NCBI RefSeq assembly: GCF_000003855.2
Contig: NW_003101663.1
Span: forward strand, 182,033-246,032
Direction of reading: 5' to 3'
Source: Blastomyces gilchristii SLH14081
Taxonomy: Eukaryota; Ascomycota; Eurotiomycetes; Onygenales; Ajellomycetaceae
DNA length: 64,000 nucleotides
Part shown: positions 34,796 through 48,330 of the stretch, one piece after another
How positions within the stretch are numbered: the first letter of the stretch is position 1
How the letters are laid out: each line of letters begins with the position of its first letter
Notes under the pieces: model-generated
Seen by the model: only the letters and a program-made list of their open reading frames with translations
Told to the model about the DNA's origin: nothing
The model's database searches: none
Made by a program: the position numbers and the translations under genes

Positions 34796-36372
34796 CTTGA
34801 TACTCATAATATCAAGATTTTCACTCACAGAATCTCTTTTTCAGAGAATTCAGTACTTTAACAATAATATTCAAATCTAGATTCATTACATCTAAGTGTG
34901 TGACTTATATTATAGAAGTCTGATTACTCATTCTCTATTAAGATATATTCAATTGCAGTATTTTCTGTCATAATTAACTTACTTATTTCTATATAATGAG
35001 AATGTTATATACTTCTTTCACTGTATCTGATTATAAGGTTAAGCATTTTCATTTCACTCTTAACTCAGATGTAAGATCATGAATAAAGATCTGTAAATAG
35101 AAAGATATTAAAAGCTCTTCATTCAATACAAGATAGTATAAACTGAAGTGTGTGAAGTATAATATAAGATTACTTACTTATCTACACTCAGTAAAGTATT
35201 TATAATACTTATCTCATATATTTACTTTCTCAAAGTTGTGCAAGATTCATTTGAAAAACTTATTTTATATTTATAAGAATGAATATTACTTCAGATCTGT
35301 AAGATTCATCTTTTTACTAGTTATTTATAATGACTTTGCTTTTCTGTGTAGAAATACAGTAGATATTAGAACTTGTTAAAATTCTGTTAACTATCTGTCT
35401 GTGAGTTCATATTCAATCTGATAATATAATTACATCTGACTTAGTCAGCTAATTACAGCATTATTTTTTCAGTCACTATTAAAGCTTAGTGACTCTGACA
35501 GATCTCTTAACTTAATATATCTCATACTCAGATTCTCATTCTGCACAGTGATCTCAGATAATATGTATACTTCTGAAGAGGTTATAAATAATTATAGTAA
35601 AATCTTCAGATTTAATACAGTTATCTATCTGTGTAAATATTTAATCTTCTACTGCAGGTCTAAGACCTGGTTTTCTCTACTCTTATTAATAATGATAATT
35701 GTGTTAATAAAGCTCTTTATAGTGAATGCTTGATCTGTAGCAAATGTCAATTGTTATTTAACTTCTGTCTCAGCCTGCCACTGTATACACAAGACCTTGA
35801 TTTTATTTAGAATTCTTATACATATACAGAGCTTTAATTCTGATTTAGCAGTTTCAGCTGCTTTTCTTACTGTTTTGAGTAAATTCTCTAAGAGATTCTG
35901 CATATCTTCTGATTCAGATAGCAGAGAAGAGTGTTTATATTAACTAGAAGAGATATTCATTTCAGTGATTTCTCATTGATTGTACAATGTCTATTATTAT
36001 ATTACTATATTATTATATCACTATATTATTATATGATTTCTGTTATTATTATATGACTTCAGTGATAATCACTCTTCTTTTTATTCTTCTTTTAAGTAGA
36101 GAGTGAACTTCTTTGAATCTGATTCACTGCTCTCATTCTCTTTCTCACATCTCATTTATTTATATACATAATATTTGTCTGAGTGTGAAGTTTTCTCTCA
36201 ATAAGTGAAGCAGTATCAATCAGATACTCTTTCACTCACTGCTTTTTATATACTATCTTTTAAAACATTCTAGAATCACACTGATATGATAACTATGAAT
36301 CACTTTGTAGATGAAATTATCACATTCTGAAGAAGTCTGCACTTCTCACCAGTTTTTAGACATGCTATCAGA

Positions 36373-36550
36373 TGTGATTCAAAGGTTGCTTGAGTCAGTG
36401 TATGATTACAGATGTACGCTGACTTCTTATATATATTATCTAAATTAATTAGTGGCCGCTAGAGCCCCTTTACATTCGTAAGCATGTTCGGAAGCGTGTT
36501 CGGAAGCGGCCGCGTTATTATCCGGCGGTCGTACGTTCTTCCGAACCACA
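36373..36550 (-). repeat. Right LTR of Gypsy-1, with a CpG-rich unmutated end
   Basis: 178 bp. Its last 110 bp keep many CpGs (GGAAGCGGCCGCGTTATTAT and after), while the matching part of the left LTR has TA or CA in those places. It is the reference empty site for both the gag-only element and SINE copy a. Confidence 0.85.
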
Positions 36551-37609
36551 GTTAACTCTTAATCATTTTCATGAGATTCTTATATAATCATTACACAGAT
36601 TCATCTCACAGATGAATCACTCTATATGAGATCACTCTTATTAAAGAGAAGTATTTATAAGTTAATCTTTCACTCATTCTTACAAATTATCATTCTTTAA
36701 CACTGTAGAATTGTGAGGAATTTTTCATTCTTTTATTAACTCTGTAGAATTGTAGAATTAAGATATCTGCAGTCTGTAATCACTCTTTATAATTAATAAA
36801 AAGATTCAAATCTGTAATTCACAATCACTCTTTATTTACTAGAGTGATCTGACTATTCTGTAGAATCACTCACAGTGTAAACAAATCTCTCTAAAGTAGT
36901 ATAAATATCTCAGATCTATCTGTGAAATCTTATCTTCTTTTCTCTTTTTCTATAACAGCTTTCATTTTTATAAACTATGAGTATTCTCATTCATCTGTGA
37001 AGTGTTTTCACTCAGATGATAGAGAGAGAGTGTTTCTGACAATATTTATATATTGATTCAAGAACTTCTCAAGAATAAAAATTTTTTCAATTTTAATATT
37101 CTTATAAATAATGTCTGATCACTGCTGAGCTTCTTATAAATATCTCTGCAACTCTTCTGATCACTTTTTATCAGCTGATGAAGCAGAGATACTACTACTT
37201 ATAACAGTATTTTTATCTCTTTCAGCTCTGTTATCACATCTGATCTTCAGATCAGTGATTAACTCTGTATCTTCTTCAGATCAGTCTCTGACTCTAAGCA
37301 GTGTAGTTCTGCTCTTTGCTGTAAGTCTTCTTATAAGTAACTTCTTACAGATTCTAGCTAACAGTTCTTACAAAGCTTTCAGTGTTATCAGTGTCTTCTA
37401 CAGTCTCACAGATTTATAATCACTCTTTTCCTACTTATATAATCTCTGATCAGATATATGTAAATATGTCTAAATTCTCTATTAACAGTTCTCATATCAC
37501 AGTATATTTCTGTAATTTCATTATTAATAAGAGATAAGTCTCTGAGTATCTGCAAAATCTGAGTAATCAAGACAATGTGAATATCATGAATTTATAATGA
37601 GAGTTAGTC
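36551..37609. other. AT-rich sequence between Gypsy-1 and the MITE
   Basis: About 1.06 kb of mutated AT-rich DNA with no recognised motif; stops in all frames. A TC/AG-rich part around 37,180-37,320 is notable only for repeated GATCAG words. It may belong to the 3' end of Gypsy-3. Confidence 0.4.
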
Positions 37610-37617
37610 TGAGTAGA

Positions 37618-38123
37618 TAGACTGACCGTGTGACTGTGTCTGAGACCAGGACCAGATTTTTTAATAGTCTCATTATCAATTCGACTGATCTCATTACATG
37701 GTTTTAACATTAGATAGTAGTCTCATACTGTCTCAGTGAGACTTACTGTCTACTCTTATCACATTGTTCAAATGAGACCATGATTTCCACTTCTCAATTT
37801 AAATTATTTTTATTGCTTTAAATGACTTTAAATCTCATTTGAGTGTTATCAAAAAGTGTTACTTTTTAAAAAATTAAAAATAGTCTAAAAAAAACCTTAA
37901 AATGTCTAAAAATAGTAACTTTATGCCAAGAATGGGACTAAATGAGACTAAATGAAACCACTTTCTCATTTTTTTCAAGTCATGGTTCCATTTTAAGATC
38001 TGATATATAGTCACTTTACATGTTTTTTTGATAGCCAGTCCCAGCGGGATTCACGCCAAGAAATGTATGAAACCAGACTAAATGAGACCAAACGTGAAAT
38101 TCATGGTCCCGGCGGTCAGTCTA
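37618..38123. mobile_element. hAT-type MITE (506 bp)
   Basis: Starts TAGACTGACCG and ends CGGTCAGTCTA, an 11-bp perfect terminal inverted repeat, flanked by the 8-bp duplication TGAGTAGA (37,610-37,617 and 38,124-38,131). Eight-base duplications and a TAGA-like end are typical of hAT elements. Its left 30 bp match the right end of the hAT at 51,504-57,537, and its right 100 bp match that element's left end, so it is a short relative. It has many GTCTCAT/ATGAGAC words, possible transposase sites. No coding capacity. Confidence 0.85.
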
Positions 38124-38131
38124 TGAGTAGA

Positions 38132-40656
38132 TAAGCTTTCTCTTCATATCTTAATTATTTTCAGACTGAATACTTCAGTATAACTGAGAAAGCAGATACA
38201 GCTTTATAAGAAAATATCTGATTATAATATACAGATAATCAGTTCTAAGACTCTGCTGCAACTGTGTATACTCTGATATTCAGCTTCTCTGAAGTCTGTG
38301 CATTTCTAACAGTCTTTATATCAAATGTAATAATTATCTATACTGCAGATATAATACTCTCTGCTTCTTTGAAGAGAAGAATTAGTAGTTACAGAGAGAT
38401 TAAGTGTTACAGATATTAAGAATATAAGTGTGAGTTTTCTTTATTTTTTCTTTATTAATCTCTAAATTGTATTCACAGTTCTGTTTATTTTCTTTATTTT
38501 TTAACTTTTTAATAAGAATATAATTTCTTCTTTTCTTTTCATATACTGTGAACTGTTCATCTCAGTAGAAACTCATCATTTTATAGATTAGAATTCATAA
38601 ATAACAGTGTTAATATCTTTATCACAATTAGATTCTTAGTTAAGACTGTACTATTCTAATTTATCAGAATTCACAGTATAAAAGTTATGTCTCAGCTTTC
38701 ACAGATATCTTATCTGCTCAGATAATTCTCAAGTGAACTCATTCATCTCATTAGAATACTTTTATCACTGAATCTTGAATTAGAGCTTATGATCTTGCTT
38801 CTCTGAGTTAATAATTTCTTTAATCTGATATTCTCTTTCACTCTTTAGTACTTTATAAATAGAGTGATGAGTCACAGAATTCTCTTCTGAGAATTTCTTA
38901 TATTTATAAAGTAAAGAGATATGAAAAATATTATATATCTATAACTCAGATAATAGTTCTAATCTATAGAACTGTGAGCTAACTTTCTTTATAATCTTAT
39001 AAAACTCTATCTATAAGAGATTCAGCTTTTTACTAGATCTCTGTGTGATGATATTTTCTAGACTCAGTCAGACTCTATCATCTTTCTTAAAACTCTTTAT
39101 AATATACTTGAAGTTATAGTATCTCTTCTGATACTCTTGAGTCTTTCTCAAGAATTCACAGACTTTCTCTCAGATATTCTGAATTCTCTCAGCTTATTCA
39201 CAGATATCATTATACTCTATAGTGTACTCTTGCAGATTCATCAAGATTATTTACAGATAAGTCTCAGTGAGCATCTCAAAGAGGGTTTTATCTATGCTGA
39301 CATACTTTGAGTTGTTGTATATAAACTCTGTGAGTGATAATTAATGCATTTAGTTATTCTGATTATAATTGATAAAGTATTACAGATACTGTTTCAATAT
39401 ACTTATTAGATACTCTATCTAATCATCTATCTGTTAATAAAAAGCTGTGCTTAGATCTTATGAGATCTTCAGTATAATTATCAGATCAGATTAGAACTCT
39501 TCTATAAAGATTAATTCTCTATCTGAGATAATATTCATAGATAATTCATGCAATCAGATCATATCACAGACAAAGATATAAGTTAAATTCTTTGACTTTA
39601 AGTTCTTATAAGTGAGTATAAAGTGTGTTATCTTGATAAAGTAATCTACTATCACCAGCACACTGTCAAAGCAGGTATTATATATGTTTCTACTTTCAGA
39701 GAGATCTATAAGAGTATTCATTTCTAGCTGTTTTCAAGATTTCTGTAGAATGAGTAGAGAAGTAAGTTCTTTATATAATCTGAATTATACTACTCATAAA
39801 TTCTGATAAATAGTATAAGAATTTACTATCTTCTTCACAAGTTCTCATATTTTTAATCAGAAGTATTTTCTTATAAGTAACTTATAAGTTCTAGTGTCTG
39901 TAAAATAATCTGTTAGAGAAGAGTTATGATATCTTTTAATAAGTTCTATACATAGAAACTCATTCACAGGTATATAAATCTGACTCTCTCTTTATAAGAG
40001 ATTATTTAAGTCTCTTTAACTCTTTATTTCTGCAGAATTGATCTCTGTTATAAACAGTTTCTGAATATACTGAGTATATTCATTCTTCAGTTGCAGTTCA
40101 GATAATCTGAACAGAAGATTTTATAAAGACTTATACTCTGTTTTTTCTTATATCAGGTCTTTCACAGTGCTTCTCAAAGTCTGTAAATTCTTCAGATTAT
40201 AGATACTCTCTCTAAGAATTCTCACAGAGATTCTCAGAGTGTTAACTCTCAGTGTTATAGAAAGTAGTTATACAGACTTCTTCTCTCTCTTTTCTCTCTT
40301 CTCTTATAAGAAATTGAGAGACTCTTCAGTTAATCTCTTTATAACACTCAGTCTGAGTATTCTGTAAAGCTTTTCTATCTTCTCTAGTCTCTCTATATCT
40401 GTTGTTCTGATCTTCTTAATATAGTCTGATCTATGAGAGAGTTCATCTGCTGAGTTCTTAGTTCTCTTAATATATTCTATCTTGAATCAGAACTCACTCA
40501 GTCTCTGAGCTCAGTGAATCTGCTACTGTGAGAGTTTCTTAATTGAAGTAAACTGTTACAAGCTGTTATGATCAGTTTTAACAGTAATCACTGTTACAAG
40601 ACTTTCAAAGTAGTGATATCAGTGATGAAAGAATTTCACTATTATAAGAAGCTTCT
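38132..40656 (-). mobile_element. Gypsy-3 retrotransposon, downstream half (RNase H to integrase)
   Basis: Minus-strand Gypsy remnant continuing from 48,345-50,413 on the other side of the LINE. RNase H shows HYFESLVTVITVKTDHNS (about 40,560-40,640) and FKIEYIKRTKNSADELS (about 40,430-40,490). Integrase follows with DSVLVIVDYFIKITHF and IISDRE (39,500-39,660), EFIYNNSKYVSIDKTLFEML (about 39,270-39,330) and KTQEYQKRYY, FKKDDRV in the C-terminal part (about 39,060-39,150). All frames carry stops. The 3' LTR should lie below 38,900, but I could not delimit it. The MITE sits at its lower edge. Confidence 0.75.
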
Positions 40657-41038
40657 TATATTATTATTATTATTATTCTTCAATTATAGATGTATGCAGT
40701 CAGAGACTATGACATCTACCTGAGAATCTTTAGTTCTCAGAGTTTTTCCTATATCTATAGAGTTAACTATTATACATTTATCAATTTCAGATATGTAAAA
40801 TCAGAAAATTTCAGCTCAGAATACAAAAACTGTTTATAAATTGCAGTATTTCAACACCTTCTAATACTTTGAAATCATTTGAAAATATCATGACAAAGGA
40901 AAAGAGAATATAGTCTTAAAAATAGACACATTAAATAGATAGATAGAAAAGAACAGAAAGAAACAAGTACAGTAAAGAGAGACTATAATAAAATAAAATT
41001 ATTAAAAGATAGTGTATAGCTGTTTTAACAGACTATAT

Positions 41039-44000
41039 CTAATCAATTTCTGCCTCTTCATATTCAGATACTTCTGAATTCAGTCATTTTCTTATAGCTG
41101 CTTGAGTTTCTGATAGAAAGTCTATTAAGTATTTAATTTCTGTCTCAGTTGAGAATAAGAACCTTATATTTAATTGATTTAAATCATACTTCTTCTTTAA
41201 TCTGACTCTGAAACTATTGTATAATACACAATGTATTATAATATACTCAGGATTTTTATTCACATTGCAGAATGAGCACTCTGTTGAATCAAATCTATCA
41301 TCAAATCTTTGTATATAGAATTTGAAATAATCATATTCTAGTTTTAACTGAATTATGAATGAGAATATTTTCTTTTTACATTTAATTGAACAAGATTTTC
41401 ACTTTGATTTTATCTTAAATCTTGAATAATGTATGCTCTTCTTTTGTTTCTGCCAGCTTTCATTTCACTTGTTTAAATAAGATTCTTTTATCTTTCTCTT
41501 TATGAAAGATCAGAACACTGTTTTTTGAATAGATCTGCTTAATTCTGAACCCTTTTTTGCAGCTGAATCAGTCAATTCATTGCCATTAATATTCATATGA
41601 GCAGAAACTCAATGCAGATGAATTATCAGTTTTGATATTCTTCTCTTTTGAATTTTCAAAACAGAGTTTAAAATCAGTTCAAGATTCATTTGATCATTAT
41701 GAATCTGATTTTTTCTAAGTCTTTTTAAAGCAGCTTGACTATCAGAGAATATTCATATCTCTTTCAAACTATTTTCTCTTTTATAAGATTTTATTTCAAT
41801 GAGTTTGAAAGCTTTTACTATTGCAAATAGTTCAGCATCAAAGACTTTAGATTCACAGCCTAGATTTCAGAAATCTGAGATAAAATTGATATTATCTTCA
41901 GTATAAGCAATGTCTGCACCTAATTTATTCAAATTCTCATTTTTTGAGCTATTTGAATAAATCAGAATAGAGTCTTCTATATTAATTGTAGAGATCTTCT
42001 TCAAATACTGTTCATATTCTCTCTCTTTAGATAGTTCACTTATTTGTAAGTCTATGAGAGATTTCAGCTTTTCTCTTCAGAGAGATATCTTCTCATGAGC
42101 AATTTTCTCAATATTTAATAAAGAAAATTGATTCTTAATAAGTGAATATAGTCTATACAGTTGAGAGAGTATTTTCTTTAAAGCATTATTCTCATTTCAA
42201 TTAAGAAATCTATTTCAATCTAGTTCATTTTCTGAGTTAACTGATGAAAATGAAGAAGAGACTCTTTCTCTAATTATATGATTTGAGCTCATTTTCATGA
42301 CTCTCAGAGCATAGTTCATACAGGCCTTTTCAAATCAAATAGCAGGAGATGAAATTGAAGCTTCAATTTTCATTGCTTTAATAGAAGATGATTTGAATGC
42401 TCTCAGAATTCTTCTCAAAGCTCTGTTTTATAGACTTTGAAAGAGTTCAGTGAAGTTATCTTGATTATTCTATTAAACTTAAACTTCATAATCAGCTACT
42501 GAGATAATACAGGCTATGTATAACTGTCTCATAGCCTGAAAAAATAGACCTCTCTCAGTATTTAATAGTCTGATTATACTATTCAGTAGTCTCTCTGCCT
42601 TGATGATTCTTTGTTGAATATGATATTTAAAATTCAACTTGAAGTTTAATCATACTTCTAGTTATTTAACATTCAAACTGGGTTTAATCTCTTTATTTAA
42701 AAGAGTTAGACTTAGTTCTTTCTTATTAAATCTGAGAAAAAAGTGAATTAACTCAGTTTTATTTATATTAAATTAAATTAGATTGATATCTGCTCTAATA
42801 AAGATTTTCTTTACTGCTTTCTCAATCACTTATAAATTCTCTTTGATTGTCTTTGAATTGTAGAGTAGATCAATATTATCTATATAACTTGAAGATCTCA
42901 CTATTTTCATCTCTCTATTCTTGAATAGATATGCAGTGTATATTATAAATAAAACAGGTGAGATTGAAGATTCTTATGATACTTCTATTTTTATCTCAGT
43001 TTTATCTTGTTTTCTTTCATTAAAAAATAGTTGTATAATTCTTTTAGACATGAAATAATTAACTCATTTTATTAGAGAAAGTGATAGTTTTAACATCTTC
43101 AAAGTTTGAATTATCTTAGACTTTGAAACATGATTAAATGCATCTTTTATATCAATAAAAACTACAGTTGAGACCAGGTCTTCATGCTTTACTACTTGAA
43201 TATTATAAATAACTGAGAGAACAGTGTTAATTGCAGAATATTATTTTCTATCTCTCATTTGTTCATTAAATAGAAGAGAATTACTAATAGAGCTTATAAA
43301 AGATAATCTAGTAGCTATTATCTTTTCTAGAACTTTTCTTAAACAGTTCAACAGAGATATTACTCTATATAACTTAGAAATTGAAGCTTTTCTATTAGAT
43401 TTTATAAGGATTACTTCAGTAGCTTCTCTTCAGTATTCAGAATGATAATTATTTTTTAAGAGATTGAAAAAGAGCTCAAAATATTCATTCTTCAAGTAGG
43501 AATATATGTTTTGAATAATTAAATGATTAATTGAATCAGGCCCTGCAGTAGTTTTAATTGAACTTGAGAATATTACTGACTCTAGTTCATCACATGTAAG
43601 CTCAGATCATTCTCAGTTATTTTCATCAATATATTCATGAAATAATATATTCTTCTCTTCTAAATGTGATGAGTTTTGAAAGAGAATTCTTATAAAAGCT
43701 TGATATTTTTTCTTAAAAGAGTTTGCTGTATACAATTCATTCTGAAATTCATATTCTAAGATTGAAAGCTTTGCTACACTTCTTGTTTTAATATAGTTAA
43801 AGACTTTAAAAACTTCTTTTTCTTATACTTCTTTAAGAAATTTGTTTCAGTAATCTGTTTTGACTTTTTTAATATCTGAAAAATATTCATTTTGAATAGC
43901 TTTGAACTCTTTATCAGATATTAAGTTATTCTTTCAATCTCTCTTAGCAGTGACTAATTACTTTCTTTTAGAAGTGATATTCTCATTTTATCAAGATTTG

Positions 44001-44983
44001 AAATACTTAGAAGACTTTTTCTTTGAAATATTTTCTCTAATACTTGTTAGAAGAATAGATGTAATCAGCTTTACTCTATTCTCAAGTATTTCATTTAAGA
44101 TATCTTGACTTTGATTTCAATAGAGCTCACTCTGTCTTTCAGATTTCAGCTGTTTTACTCTTTCTTCAACTGCTTTTCAATCAGCTTTTTCAAAGTTATA
44201 CTGATTAGAGAGAAGAGGATTTTCACTTCTTTGTTTTTTACTCAGTTCAATATCAAATTGAATGATCTCATGATCTGATTCTGAGATTTCATTTGAATTA
44301 ATAAATCAGTTTATAAGTCTTTTTTCAATTAGATTTTATAACATGAAAGTTAGATCTATAATAGATTTCTATTTCATGTCTTTTCTAAAGAATGTTTATT
44401 GATCAGACTTGTTAACTAAATCTATTGAATACTTAAAAGTTTATTCAATCAGTTTATCTGCTCTTACTGCTCTTATACACTCTGAGTTCTATCAGAGATG
44501 ATGTGCATTGAAGTCTTCTACAATTATAGAGTTTTTTAAGAGAGTTATATTCAAAAATTCTCTATTAATTGTTCAGATATTATTGTTTTCTTTCAATAAC
44601 TTTTCATTATAGATATTTGTAAGTTGAATAGTATCAAACTCATTATCTTTATCTATAATATCACTCACTAGAATATCAGAGTCAGATATGATATCAAATC
44701 TCAGATTAAATTGATATCTTGATCTTTTTCTCTCATAGATTACTACTCTTGATTTTATCTCAGATTTTTTAGAAAGAAAGTAGTAATAGCTTGAATAAGA
44801 AATGATGTACTTTTACTCAGTATCAAAGTTTAATTCTTGAAGAAGTACAAAGTTGACTTTTTATTCAAATACAATCTGAAGATAAGAATAAATGCCATTT
44901 GAGTTTCTATTCATATTATTTTGAATAAATGTGATTTTTGAAGAGTTTTCAAACTTTTTTTGTTGTTTTTGTTGTATATTCAT
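41039..44983 (-). pseudogene. LINE ORF2 remnant: endonuclease, reverse transcriptase, RNase H
   Basis: Probable ATG at 44,983-44,981. Near the start IYSYLQIVFE, then KVNFVLLQELNFDT are apurinic-type endonuclease sequences. The reverse transcriptase active site survives as YIDN followed by IDLLYNSK (about 42,850-42,885), a mutated FADD. RNase H appears as DAELFAIVKAFKLIEIKSYK and IFSDSQAALKRL (about 41,720-41,860), with IHLHxVSAHMNINGNELTD after it. A C-terminal CCHC-like ECSFCNVNKNPEYIIIHC is at about 41,240-41,290. Stops replace expected Trp and Arg codons throughout, while Gln codons persist. The 3' limit is approximate. Confidence 0.8.
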
Positions 44984-45019
44984 ACTAAAAGAGAGTAGAG
45001 ATAGAGTAGAATCTAATCT

Positions 45020-46618
45020 CTATCATCAGATAGTAGATTATAACTATTTTGAAAAGTAGGAATCTCAACTGCTTATATTATATCTAGTTTATCATCAGAG
45101 TCATTTCTCAATTCTCTAATCTTAACAGAAGTTTGAGAATTCAAATTCTGTTTACACTTAGCTGAAGAATTGAAGTTTGAAGATCTAGATAGTTGAGAAT
45201 TTCTTCTTTTTAAGCTTACAGTTATAGATTTACTAGCTTGACTTTTCTCTTCAGTTTTAGATTCACTTTAAGCTTCATCTTTTCTTCAGTTCTTCTGAGT
45301 TCTTGAAGTAAATACACATTCTTTTGAGCTAGATGCATGTTTTTCTTTGCAATTGAAGTACTTAAGCAGAGTATATTAACATATTTCATCTCTTTTTAAG
45401 CATGTTTTACATTTATACTCACTAGTTTTATGATCTCTAGCACAGAATGCACATTTTGAGTCTCTGAAACAAGAGATTGCAAAGTGTTCATATCTTTGAC
45501 AGTTTGAACACTGTATTTGAGCTTTGAGATTCATTCTTGAGTCTTTGTATTCATGAACTCTTATTTTCAAACCTGCTACTCTTACTTCAGAGATTCTTAA
45601 TTATTCAAGTATCTTTATATATATTAGAACAGAGACATTTCTTCTACTCTATCTGAACTCAATTGAATTAAGTTATACAGACTCTTTTCTCAGTTAAATA
45701 GAATTGTATTCTTTCAATTCATTTTTAAGAAGTAGTATTTCTTTCTCACAGTCAAAGATTTCAACTGAAATATTATGAAGAATGAATTTATCTCACTTTT
45801 CATCTCTCTCAGATAGAATTATTATATTTAACAGAGATTCTACTGCTAATTTTCAGAGATTCTTATTCTGAATAAGGAATTATGTACTGAATTCAGATAT
45901 TATAATCAGAATGATGAAGTTTTCAAAGAAGAATAACTCAATTGAAGTTATAACTGATTTTTAAACTTCAATATCAGTCATTAACTGAGAAAAGAACTGC
46001 TGATTGATTTCATTTCTAATTCTGAAAATAAGATTTAAGTTTAGCTTATTTCTCTGTAAGATATCCTGATTTGAGACTTTGAGAATAAGTCTTCTATTTC
46101 TGAAGATTTGAAGATTTTTCTCTTTTTATATTTTTTTTTCTCACTCTTCTATCAATAGAAGTATGAGCAGTATTCTTCTCAGTTTTCTCAGAATTTTAAG
46201 CAGGTTTTGAGACAGTAGATTTAGAGATAGCAGATTCAGCTACTTGAGTATATGTTTTCTTCTGATTTAAAGAAGAAGAAGAAGAAGAAGTAGAAAAGAA
46301 AGAAGAGCAAACTAAAGAGTCAGTGATTGTATTAGAAATTTTCAAAGTTTTTAGAACTGTGTTTGAAATTTCAAGTTTGAACTTAATTACTTTCTGTAGT
46401 TGTCTAGTCTGAGTATGAAGAATTAATAGAACTTCTTCATTTATCTCACTCAGATACTGCTTTTCAAGAATTTTACTTACTTTTTCAAGTTTCTATATTT
46501 CAAGAACTTGTTATTTCTCTATTTCTTCTTTCTTTCTTCTTTTCAGAATTTCAATCTCAGAAATAGTATTTGAGAAAGCATCTTTTTTTACATTAACTGA
46601 GTGTACTTTTGAACTCAT
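45020..46618 (-). pseudogene. LINE ORF1 remnant (gag-like, CCHC knuckles)
   Basis: Probable ATG at 46,618-46,616 (MSSKVHSVNVKKDAF). After a Lys/Glu-rich coiled-coil part comes a zinc-knuckle block at 45,376-45,570 with CSNCQRYEHFAISC (C-x2-C-x4-H-x4-C) followed by CAFCARDHKTSEYKC. The tail is Lys/Leu/Ser-rich. Several stops interrupt it. Such knuckles in ORF1 are known from Tad and Jockey-type LINEs; RNA binding is the inferred role. Confidence 0.7.
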
Positions 46619-47699
46619 TGTTCTTACTCAATGAAAAGTTGATCAGACTGATTCAATTAAGATATTTATTAAACTCTTTTGAATTGAAAAGTTGATCAGA
46701 CTGTTTCAATTAAGAGATTTCTAAGTCTGTTTTCAATTGAAAAGTTAGTCAGACTGTTTCAAAAGAAGAATAAAAGACTTTTATATATAAAACATCTGAT
46801 TTTTTTCACATTAGTTCAGTAACTAGGTTAGATTTTTGAAGAGAATCTAATAAACTAAAATTGATTTTTAAGATAAATTAATAAAATCTTTATAATCTCT
46901 TTCTTGAGATATAGTGAGAAAAAGTATGATATCAATTGATAATAAATCAGATAATATAACAGTTTTTGAGAGAAAAACTGATAAAAAATAAATCAATTTT
47001 TTATAAAGAAATTGATTAAAACTATTCAATTTTATTCTAAATTATTCAATTCTTCTCACATAACAAGTGTACAACTCAAATCAGTTAATAAAGAGTGTAA
47101 AAAAGAATTAAGTATTAATGAAAGCTCTTCAGTCATTGAAAAAGTAATTCTTATTTAAAAGAATATGAAATTATGATAGAAAATAACTCTGTTTTTAATT
47201 CTTTATAAGAATATTGTATAAAACTCAGAGAAAAACATCTTACTTTTTCAAGAGAAGTAAAAAACTATTTCTAAGATCTTTTTTTTTTATAATAACTGCT
47301 GTAGAAGAATGAGATAGAAACTGCTAAGATATATACTACTGTATACTCTCTATCAAGACTTTCTCTCTTCAGAGTCTTGATATTATAGAGAATATAAGTC
47401 TGTTTCTATATAATAATATAAATATTGTCAGCAGGATGTAGAGGAACTGATTATTTATATCTCAAAATAGAAGACTTTATCAATAATTATATTAATACAG
47501 AGTTAATTCTCAAATTCAATAGAAACCTAGTGTTGCTGTTCTCAATTTCTTACAGAATCTATTGAATATTAAGATATTAAAACTAGATTTAATATATCTC
47601 ACTGTGCAGGGATCAAAGACTCAGTCAGATCTTGAGATATACTGAATTTATAGTTGTTGATGTGCTGTTGACTTGTTCTGTTGACTCATTGTCTGCTGA

Positions 47700-47965
47700 T
47701 TATGTATCAAATACTGTTGCTGAGGTATCTTTTTGTATTATTCTGCTGAGGATGAGCTAGATTGAGAGGAGTAGTACAAGGATGAGACTTAGTGTTGATG
47801 TCTAGATACACTGAAGACAGACTGCAGAGATTACACTTCAGAAGTGTTCATTGATTATGTGCTTGATATTATCACTGAGATATCTTTTTGTATTTTTCTG
47901 CTGGGGATGGGCCAGATTGAGAAGGGTGATATGAGGATGAGACTTGATGTTGATGTTTTGAAATA
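47700..47965 (-). repeat. 155-bp subrepeat in the LINE 5' region
   Basis: A stretch beginning TGAGGTATCTTTTTGTAT at 47,721 recurs at 47,876 as TGAGATATCTTTTTGTAT and stays similar for about 85 bp through GGATGAGACTT. Tandem 5' subrepeats often carry LINE promoters; that role is inferred. Confidence 0.6.
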
Positions 47966-47984
47966 TCAAAGATGAACAGGGTTT

Positions 47985-48330
47985 TCGCGGAGATCACTCC
48001 TCAGATATCTTCACAATTACAGATTGAGAATCTTCCAAAATCAAGAAGATTGGTGCATATGGCTAGGTCTCTTCACCTTACAATTTGTATGGCAATTTGG
48101 CCCGGGGTTGTGATGTGGTAGGGGAGAATGGGGGATAATCCCACACAGGAGTTTCGAACAACATCTGGTTCATGTTTGGCTGGATAACTCCACCACCACA
48201 CGGGGTATGCGGTCGGCGATGGGGTCAAAATGCTTGTATGATCGAGGGCTCTTCGATGAATCTATCGGCGGGTTCTTATTCGAAAAATCGAGCGAGTTCG
48301 TGGTGGAGCGGTTGTGACAGTTTTTTAATT
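47985..48330 (-). other. Unmutated GC-normal 5' end of the LINE
   Basis: About 345 bp with ordinary GC content and many CpGs, sharply bounded by AT-rich DNA on both sides. It lies inside the LINE target duplication, so it is the element's 5' end rather than host sequence. A minus-strand frame runs through it (48,170-48,385), but most of this looks like untranslated leader. Confidence 0.65.

Larger units (their letters stand above)
25412..36550 (-). mobile_element. Gypsy-1 LTR retrotransposon, RIP-degenerated, with nested insertions
   Basis: Bounded by two 178-bp LTRs. The right LTR is 36,373-36,550 (TGTGATTC...CCACA). The left LTR is split into 25,412-25,544, 27,670-27,693 and 28,086-28,106; the pieces also add up to 178 bp once the nested gag-only element and SINE with their duplications are removed. 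A GTTA target duplication flanks it (25,408-25,411 and 36,551-36,554). Coding is on the minus strand: gag zinc knuckle near 34,755-34,795, reverse transcriptase 33,214-33,900, RNase H about 32,640-33,000, integrase about 31,200-32,550. A purine tract adjoins the left LTR on the minus strand (28,107-28,115), as expected of a polypurine tract. Every frame is broken. The right LTR keeps CpGs that are lost in the left one. Confidence 0.85.
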
